This document shows, in pieces, positions 58,494 to 64,000 of a stretch of 64,000 nucleotides of DNA. Origin of the DNA: an uncultured Collinsella sp. (GTDB taxonomy: Bacteria; Actinomycetota; Coriobacteriia; Coriobacteriales; Coriobacteriaceae); contig UQPF01000003.1 in assembly GCA_900542905.1 (NCBI GenBank), forward strand, positions 62,001-126,000, written 5' to 3'. The position numbers and the translations under genes are program-made. The stretch's first letter is position 1. Every line of letters begins with the position of its first letter. Under the pieces are notes generated by a model. The model made no database searches, was not told the DNA's origin, and saw only the letters and a list, made by a program, of their open reading frames with translations.

Positions 58494-58850
58494 CTAATCG
58501 TCGGGGGTTTCGATTTCGATACTTGCGATGTCGAGCTCGCGGCCGTGTAGCAAGCGCACGTTGGCGCCGCCACATTGGGGGCAGCGGCAATGAAAGCGGT
58601 CGTGCTCAAAGACCTCGCCGCAGTCCAGGCACTCGCTTTGTGGATGGACCTCCTCCACGGCAAGCGCGCAGCCGCGCGTGAGCGGGTCCTCGTCGCGAAA
58701 CGTCTCCCACGCAAAGTCGAGCGCCTCGCGCACGACCTCGGTCATATCCCCGATACGCAGCGTTACCAAAACGGCGCGCGAGGCCCCCGCCCCACGCGCC
58801 GCGCGAATCACTGTATCGAGTATGCCGTTGACAATGCCAACCTCGTGCAT
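58494..58850 (-). CDS. hypA: Nickel metallochaperone HypA
   Basis: A 118-residue protein: MHEVGIVNGILDTVI gives the N-terminal nickel-binding MHE motif (H2), and the zinc site is C-x2-C ... C-x2-C in CLDCGEVF and CRCPQCGG. Works with HypB to deliver nickel to hydrogenase. No hydrogenase structural genes are in the window. Confidence 0.93.
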   Translation of the reverse strand: MHEVGIVNGILDTVIRAARGAGASRAVLVTLRIGDMTEVVREALDFAWETFRDEDPLTRGCALAVEEVHPQSECLDCGEVFEHDRFHCRCPQCGGANVRLLHGRELDIASIEIETPDD

Positions 58851-58856
58851 ACCGAT

Positions 58857-59648
58857 TTACTCCTCGTCGTCCTCGTCGTCCGAGAACAGGTCCAGACGGC
58901 TCACGAACAGGCCCTCCTTGCCCTCGCGCGCGGTAATGACCACGCGGGCGATAGCGAGCGAGATCTCGTAGAGCGAGAGCAGGGCGCCGTACATAAGGCC
59001 CAGGGTGACGGGCGAGCCGTCGGGCGTGATCACAGCCGAACCCACGAGCAGGCCTACGTACACGTAGCGCCAGGCGCTGCGGAAGGCCGCGTAGGACACG
59101 ATGTGGAAAACAGACAGGTAGAAGATGATGAGCGGCAGCTCAAACGCCACACCAAAGCCGATCATAAAGAGCAGCTCCATGTTAACGTAGTTCTCCAGAT
59201 CGGGCAGCGCCGTAGCAACGGCCGAGGTCTCGCCGATGAGCCACTCAAAGCCTGCCGGGATAATGATGAAGTAGCAGAAGATAGCGCCCAGGAAGAACAG
59301 CACCGTCGAGGCGAGCACCGTGGGCACGACCCATTTGCGCTCGTTGGGACGCAGCGCCGGCAGGAAAAATGCCAGGATCTGCCAGATGATCATGGGCGTG
59401 CACATGACCACGGCCATCTTGATGGCCAGCGAGAAGCGCAGGCCAAAGCCGCCGAGTGTGGTGGTGATGTAGAACTTACCGTCCGGCACAAACGAGCGGA
59501 TGGGGTCTTCCAGGATATCGAGCACCACGGGCGTGGCAAAGTACAGCACGATGGCGGCGGCAAACACCGACACGACCACGATGGTCAGGCGGCGACGGAG
59601 CTCTCCCAAGTGATCGAAGAGCGGCATTCGCGCGGGTCCGATAGGCAT
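58857..59648 (-). CDS. tatC: Twin-arginine translocase subunit TatC
   Basis: A 263-residue six-helix membrane protein that binds twin-arginine signal peptides. MPLFDHLGELRRRLTIVVVS is the hallmark N-terminus, then VLDILEDPIRSFVPDGKFYI, MVVMCTPMIIWQILAFFLPA and FGVAFELPLIIFYLSVFHIV. The acidic C-terminal tail (DLFSDDEDDEE) is unusual. Starts one base into the tatA stop, so coupled. Confidence 0.93.
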   Translation of the reverse strand: MPIGPARMPLFDHLGELRRRLTIVVVSVFAAAIVLYFATPVVLDILEDPIRSFVPDGKFYITTTLGGFGLRFSLAIKMAVVMCTPMIIWQILAFFLPALRPNERKWVVPTVLASTVLFFLGAIFCYFIIIPAGFEWLIGETSAVATALPDLENYVNMELLFMIGFGVAFELPLIIFYLSVFHIVSYAAFRSAWRYVYVGLLVGSAVITPDGSPVTLGLMYGALLSLYEISLAIARVVITAREGKEGLFVSRLDLFSDDEDDEE

Positions 59649-60238
59649 TACTCATCGCCTCCCTTCGAGGCGTCGGCGGCAGTGGCTTCGTCCTCGGCCT
59701 CGAGCTCGCGAGCGAGCTGGTCGACGACAGCCTTGCGCTTGCGGGGACGACGGGCGTAGAGGTCAGCCGTCGTGGGCTCTGCCGGCTCGGGCTCGGGCTC
59801 TGCAGCAGGCTCGGGCTCGACGGCAGGCTCGGCGGCAGCGGCAGGCTCGGCGGCAGCACCCTCGGCCTCGGACTCCTCAGCAGCACCCTCGCCCTCGGCG
59901 GCAGCCTCGCTCGCGGCCTTCTCGGCAGCAAGACGGGCGCGACGCTCGGCAAAGGTCTCCTTCTTGGCGGGCGCTGCCGTCTCGGTGACATCCTCGTCCG
60001 CATCGGAATCGTCGTCGGTCGCAGCAGCCTTCTTGGGCTTGACCGGCGCCGACGCGGCCTCACTCACCGGATCGATAATCTCGGACTGAACAACGGCCGT
60101 CATCTTTTCCTGCGTCTCGCGGAACTGACGGATGGCACGGCCGATCGTACGGCCCATCTGCGGGAGCTTATCCGGGCCAAACAGCAAAAAGCCGAAGACC
60201 ACGATGATCGCGAGCTCACCCTCTCCAATACCAAACAC
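59648..60238 (-). CDS. tatA: Twin-arginine translocase subunit TatA/TatB
   Basis: A 196-residue protein: one N-terminal membrane helix with the hinge FGP (FGIGEGELAIIVVFGFLLFG, then PDKLPQMGRTIGRAIRQFRE) followed by an amphipathic helix and a long Ala/Glu/Pro low-complexity tail (about 70-160) ahead of a basic-acidic end. The start is GTG at 60238 with GGAGG five bases upstream. A TatA or TatB role cannot be decided; the length suits TatB. Confidence 0.85.
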   Translation of the reverse strand: MFGIGEGELAIIVVFGFLLFGPDKLPQMGRTIGRAIRQFRETQEKMTAVVQSEIIDPVSEAASAPVKPKKAAATDDDSDADEDVTETAAPAKKETFAERRARLAAEKAASEAAAEGEGAAEESEAEGAAAEPAAAAEPAVEPEPAAEPEPEPAEPTTADLYARRPRKRKAVVDQLARELEAEDEATAADASKGGDE

Positions 60239-60391
60239 ACATACCTCCAAGGCTCGATGTGAGTCGAGCCCGCACCGCGCCATTCGGCCGGAACTCGTCT
60301 ATTCATTCGGTCAAGTATAGCGCCCGGACGCCAAAACGTCCGAGCGCATCACAAACATATGCCAAACGGCACGCCCTTTTGGGGGCAAAGA

Positions 60392-60706
60392 TTATGCAGC
60401 GGTGATCGAAATCTCCTGGTCGACGCCCAACAGCTGAACCACGCGCATCACCGGGGGCTGCACGTTGACGCAGCTAAAACGCTTACCATGATCAGCTGCG
60501 TGGTGTGCGGCGCCCACAAGCACGCCAATGCCCGTCGAATCGATGTAGCTCACCTGGGCAAAATCGAGCTCAACGGCCTCAGTGGGCTGCTCGAGCGCCA
60601 GGTCGATGGCATTGCGCAGGCTATCGGCGTTAGAGATATCGATCTCACCGGTCACCTTAATGGTGTAGAGCTCTGGCGTGGGGTTGGTGGAAATACCCAA
60701 ATCCAT
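60392..60706 (-). CDS. STAS-domain anti-sigma factor antagonist
   Basis: A 104-residue single STAS domain of the SpoIIAA/RsbV type: TIKVTGEIDISNADSLRNAI, and YIDSTGIGVLVGAAHHA holding the phosphorylatable serine of DST. Such proteins release sigma factors by binding an anti-sigma kinase; no kinase or sigma gene is nearby. AAAGGAG precedes the ATG. Confidence 0.9.
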   Translation of the reverse strand: MDLGISTNPTPELYTIKVTGEIDISNADSLRNAIDLALEQPTEAVELDFAQVSYIDSTGIGVLVGAAHHAADHGKRFSCVNVQPPVMRVVQLLGVDQEISITAA

Positions 60707-60772
60707 GTATACGCTCCTTTACGTATCGAAAGTGCGGATAGTACTAGGCGCGGACTTGCGGGGCCCTACGCG

Positions 60773-62077
60773 TTAGGCGCGCTCGGCACGCGCAAGCTCG
60801 GCAGCGACAAGCTTAACGGCCAGCACCAGCACATCGAGCGCGGCCTCCAGGTCCTCGACCGTGGGATAGCTCGGCGCGATGCGGATGCTGGTGTCGCGCG
60901 GATCCTTGCCATAAGGCCAGGTGGCACCAGCCGGCGTGAGCTTGACGCCCAGGTCGGCACAAAGCGCGGCGACCTTCTGGGCCGAGCCCTCGGGGCCATC
61001 GAAACTCACAAAGTAGCCGCCATGGGGATGAGTCCAAGTGGCGCAACCCGTGTTACCCAAGCCCTCGGTGAGTTTACGCTCAACGGCCTCAAAGCGCGGG
61101 CGCAGGAACTCGGCATGCTTTTTCATGTGCTCCTTGACCGCCTCGATGGTGGGAAGGAAGCGCACGTGACGCAGCTGGTTGAGCTTATCGGCGCTAATAA
61201 GACCGGCCTTCAGGCGCTTGGAGAACTCCGCGATAACCGCGGGGCTCGCACCGATAAAGCCGATGCCGGCGCCCGGGAAGGTGATCTTGGACGTCGAGGC
61301 AAAGGCCACCACGCGATCCTCGGTGCCCGCCGCGCGAGCGAGGTCAAAGATATTTGCGAGCTCGTCGGTCTCGTCGTACAGGTCGTGCACGCAGTAAGCG
61401 TTGTCCCAAAAGATGCGGAAATCGGGCGCGGCCGTGGGCATCTCGACCAGGCGGCGCACAGTGTCCTCGCTAAAGGTGATGCCCGTGGGGTTGGAATACT
61501 TGGGCACGCACCAGATGCCCTTGATGGAATCGTCGGCGGCAACCAGGCGCTCAACCTCGTCCATGTCGGGGCCGTTGTCGGTCATCGCGACGGGGACGTT
61601 CTCGATGCCCAAGTCGGCGGTGATGCCAAAGTGGCGATCGTAGCCGGGAACAGGGCACAGGAATTTGACCTTCTTGCCGTCGTGCGCGGCCTCGTAAGCC
61701 TCCCAGGGCTCGCTGCCGCACGAGCCGCAGCGCCAAAACATGCCGGCGATATCGTGCTCGATCAGAAGGCTCGACGAACCCAGTACGAGCGTCTGCTCGG
61801 CGGGGCAACCCAGGAACTCCCCCGCCAGCTTGCGTGCCGAGGGAATGCCCTCAAAGCAGCCGTAGTTGGAGCAGTCGACGTTGCCGTCGTGCAGATCGGC
61901 GTCGGCATTGAGAATATCGAGCATGGGTCGAGAGATGTCCACCTGGGAGGGCGACGGCTTGCCGCGGGCCATGTCGAGCGCCAGGCCCTTGGCCTTGACC
62001 TCGGCGACCTCGGCTTTGAGCGCCTCGATGGCGGCATCGAGTTCGGTGGTTTCCATCTTCTGGTAGATCGTCTGCAT
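60773..62077 (-). CDS. Class I aminotransferase, aspartate-type
   Basis: A 434-residue PLP enzyme. The catalytic lysine is in VAFASTSKITFPGAGIGF; WCVPKYSNPTGITFSEDTV and FRIFWDNAYCVHDLY carry the Asn and Asp-x-x-Tyr that hold the cofactor, and DTSIRIAPSYP holds the substrate arginine. The sequence resembles the aspartate aminotransferase branch with an extended N-terminus (ALDMARGKPSPSQVDIS). Substrate is not proven. Confidence 0.82.
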   Translation of the reverse strand: MQTIYQKMETTELDAAIEALKAEVAEVKAKGLALDMARGKPSPSQVDISRPMLDILNADADLHDGNVDCSNYGCFEGIPSARKLAGEFLGCPAEQTLVLGSSSLLIEHDIAGMFWRCGSCGSEPWEAYEAAHDGKKVKFLCPVPGYDRHFGITADLGIENVPVAMTDNGPDMDEVERLVAADDSIKGIWCVPKYSNPTGITFSEDTVRRLVEMPTAAPDFRIFWDNAYCVHDLYDETDELANIFDLARAAGTEDRVVAFASTSKITFPGAGIGFIGASPAVIAEFSKRLKAGLISADKLNQLRHVRFLPTIEAVKEHMKKHAEFLRPRFEAVERKLTEGLGNTGCATWTHPHGGYFVSFDGPEGSAQKVAALCADLGVKLTPAGATWPYGKDPRDTSIRIAPSYPTVEDLEAALDVLVLAVKLVAAELARAERA

Positions 62078-62226
62078 GGGTGCGACCTTTCGCGAAGCGG
62101 GACGTTGCAGTTCTTCTAAGTATAGACCGCCACCGCCGCAACGGCATGAAGCCGTGATAGATTAAGTTCATCGCAATGATTTACGAATCGCCGCGCATGC
62201 CGGCGTGGGGCGCCCAAGGAGGCACT

Positions 62227-62481
62227 ATGGAGTACGGATCGTTTCAGGCCGAGGAATTCGGCGACCTGCAGCGCCTGGTCGACGGACTGTTTTACGACCG
62301 CCACGCCATCGACCGCCTGGATCTGATCGTACAAGCCGAAATCTTGGACCTGGCGCCCAATCTCATGGAAATCGTCAACCTGCTACCGCCCGGCTATTAC
62401 GACCGCCAGTCACTTTGCGACCAGCTCAACTCCGCCTTGGCCGCCCACGGCTGGGGCGCCGTCTACGGCACCGTGGAATAA
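62227..62481 (+). CDS. Conserved-looking small hypothetical protein
   Basis: An 84-residue acidic helical protein (LQRLVDGLFYDRHAIDRLDL, then LLPPGYYDRQSLCDQLNSAL). AAGGAGG five bases before ATG 62227 gives a convincing start; the frame is open 17 codons earlier. No family recognised. Confidence 0.65.
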   Translation: MEYGSFQAEEFGDLQRLVDGLFYDRHAIDRLDLIVQAEILDLAPNLMEIVNLLPPGYYDRQSLCDQLNSALAAHGWGAVYGTVE

Positions 62482-62640
62482 AACCACTCATTGGGGACAG
62501 ACTTAAATGAGTAGTCACTAGGCGCGCTCTTTGCAGGGGAAAAGGACTGTCCCAAACTGCCGGCACATAAGGAACGTCCCCAAGTGCCGACTCCGCAAGA
62601 CTGTCCCCGGTGACTAGTCATTTAAGAACGTCCATTACAG
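62482..62640. repeat. Dispersed repeat cluster
   Basis: ACTCATT..AATGAGT (about 62485-62511), AGTAGTCACTA facing GTGACTAGTCATTTAA (about 62509-62520 with 62610-62624), and the AAACTGCCGGCA..AGGAACGTCCC unit also seen at 54998-55030. These are nested palindromic intergenic repeats. Confidence 0.6.
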
Positions 62641-62882
62641 TCGAAATTGTCAGCCCGGGCCCGTCTCGGGCTACGATTGAGGCGCGCCCAGAACGGGCCG
62701 CCGACCGGGCGCCCGCGCACGGCCGAACGTCCCTGCCCCCGAGAGGGCCCGTTGGGTGCTGCCGGCGCGGGACGCGCCGCCCCCGACGGCTGATAGGAAA
62801 GTGCCGGGCAGGTGCCGCGGCTGGTAATGTGAGTGCCGAGGGGGAGGCCATCCGGTCGAACGACTACCGGAAGGATACCACC
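62641..62882 (+). ncRNA. IS110-type non-coding end, candidate bridge RNA
   Basis: About 240 bp between the repeats and the transposase start is GC-rich, has no ORF of its own, and can form several stems (AGCCCG with CGGGCT at about 62654-62674; CCGGTCG with CGACTACCGG at about 62851-62871). IS110 elements encode a structured guide RNA in a non-coding end next to the recombinase. Position fits; pairing loops to target and donor were not identified. Confidence 0.35.
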
Positions 62883-64000
62883 GTGAAAGCGCCATCCACC
62901 AGACCCGCGGCCGTGCTCGGCCTGGACGTCGGCAAGTCATCGCACTGGGCCTGCCTGGTCGACCGCGGCGGGGAGGTGCTAGCCAGCGCCCCCGTCCGCA
63001 ACAGGGAGGCCGAGCTCGACGCGCTGTTCGCCTCCGCGCCCGCCGGCACGCTCGTCGTCGTCGACCAGTTCCGCAACATAGGGTCCCTCGCCGTGAGGCG
63101 GGCCCGCGCCGCGGGGCTCGGGGTCGCCCACCTGCCCGGGCTCGCCGCCAGCCGCGCCGCGGGCCTGTTCGCCGGCGAGGCCAAGACCGACGAGCGCGAC
63201 GCCGCGGTGATCGCGCGGACCGCCCTGGGCGTGCCGGACTCCCTGTCGGGGGTCCCGGGCCGCGGCGAGGCCCTCGAGGCCGCCCGCGCCCTCTCGTCGC
63301 AGCGCGACCACGTCGTCGCCTGCGCGACCAGGGACAAGAACCGCCTGCGCGCGGTGCTGCTCGAGTCCTGCCCGGCCCTCGAGGCCGCGGTCGACCTGTC
63401 GGACCGCCGGTGGCTGGAGCTGCTCGCCGGGTTCGGCGGGGCGTGGGGGATCGCCCGCTCGGGGGCCGAGGGGCCGCAGGCCGAGGCCGCCGGGGAGGCC
63501 GCGGCCGCCTCGACCGCGCCGCCGCCGGCGCTCGTCGAGGCCGAGAACAGGCAGGTCAGGTTCCTTGCCGCCCGGATATCGGAGGCCCTCGACGAGGCCG
63601 GGGCCCTCGAGGCCGAGACGGCGGGGCTGCTCGAGGGCGACGAGACCTACGCGTGCCTGCTCACCGTGCCCGGCATCGGGCCGAGGACGGCGGCGCAGCT
63701 CGCGGTATCGGTCGACATCGCGAGGTTCCCGGACCACGACCACCTGGCCTCGTACTGCGGCATAGCCCCGAGGGTGAGGAGCTCCGGCACGTCGGTGAGG
63801 TCGGTCAGGGCGTCCAGGCGGGGCGACGCGAGGCTCAAGTCCCTGCTGATCTTCTCGTGCAACAGCCTGGTGAGGTCGTCGGGGCGCTACGGCGAGTACT
63901 ACCGGGCCTGCAGGGCGCGGGGCATGGGGCACGGGCGGGCGCTCAAGGCCGTCGCGAGGAAGCGGCTCAGGGCGATATACGCCGTGATGCGCGACCGGGT
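62883..64000 (+). CDS. IS110-family transposase (right end outside the window)
   Basis: A recombinase open to the window edge, 372 codons seen. The N-terminal DEDD RuvC-like domain starts VLGLDVGKSSHWACLVDRGG and includes KTDERDAAVIARTAL; the C-terminal transposase domain has LLTVPGIGPRTAAQLAVSVD and YCGIAPRVRSSGTSVRS, which precedes the catalytic serine region. GTG at 62883 follows AAGGAT. The GC content is higher than that of neighbouring genes, suggesting recent arrival. Confidence 0.88.
   Translation, partial: MKAPSTRPAAVLGLDVGKSSHWACLVDRGGEVLASAPVRNREAELDALFASAPAGTLVVVDQFRNIGSLAVRRARAAGLGVAHLPGLAASRAAGLFAGEAKTDERDAAVIARTALGVPDSLSGVPGRGEALEAARALSSQRDHVVACATRDKNRLRAVLLESCPALEAAVDLSDRRWLELLAGFGGAWGIARSGAEGPQAEAAGEAAAASTAPPPALVEAENRQVRFLAARISEALDEAGALEAETAGLLEGDETYACLLTVPGIGPRTAAQLAVSVDIARFPDHDHLASYCGIAPRVRSSGTSVRSVRASRRGDARLKSLLIFSCNSLVRSSGRYGEYYRACRARGMGHGRALKAVARKRLRAIYAVMRDR

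Overview
The window reads as chromosome of a high-GC anaerobic gut actinobacterium, most likely a Coriobacteriia member such as Collinsella. I infer this from gene content (lactose- and mannose-family PTS, tagatose-6-phosphate route, a topoisomerase I with archaeal-like motifs, comF/hpf and ricT-holB-tmk arrangements) and not from any marker gene or search. About 60 genes are called; nearly all are tightly packed and most of the right half lies on the minus strand.

Region 1 (1-11,750) is a beta-galactoside locus: a LacI-type regulator entering from the left edge, two 6-phospho-beta-galactosidases (LacG type), two lactose-type EIICB permeases (LacE type) and a second LacI regulator, separated by strong terminators and arrays of a palindromic repeat. 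No EIIA gene accompanies them. A Phd/RelE-type toxin-antitoxin pair, a DeoR regulator and a galactose mutarotase follow. An orphan mannose-family EIIB at 12,071 has lost its phosphorylated histidine.

Region 2 (12,711-27,912) is an integrative mobilizable element inserted into the 3' end of tRNA-Thr(CGT). It is bounded by a perfect 50-bp direct repeat (12,742-12,791 and 27,863-27,912). It carries a tyrosine integrase, an excisionase-like protein, a DnaB-like ATPase, MobC, a relaxase and a VirD4-like coupling protein, but no other type IV secretion genes, so it would need a helper. Its cargo is a compact peptide-modification cluster: a PqqD-like/GNAT fusion, a radical SAM enzyme, a 67-residue putative precursor without cysteine, a small membrane protein and an ABC exporter. 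This is the best candidate for an undescribed system here. The element also holds an inactivated EcsC-family gene and ISL3/IS21 debris.

Region 3 (28,116-38,300) is an amino-sugar locus: YhcH, LacC, LacX, a flavodoxin, NagA, AgaS, a GntR/HutC regulator and a mannose-family PTS (EIIA, YajC, EIIB, EIIC, EIID). GalNAc or galactosamine entering by the PTS would become tagatose-6-phosphate through NagA and AgaS. Galactose-6-phosphate from the lac locus would also reach tagatose-6-phosphate after LacAB, which are not in the window. LacC is therefore a shared step.

Region 4 (38,875-62,481) is mostly core genome: isocitrate dehydrogenase, a dehydrogenase with a metal-binding-like tail, DegV, HPF, a solute-binding lipoprotein with a long structured leader, ComF, RicT-HolB-Tmk, topoisomerase I, HypB-HypA, TatC-TatA, a STAS protein and an aminotransferase. 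The right edge (62,883-64,000) is an IS110-family transposase cut off by the window.
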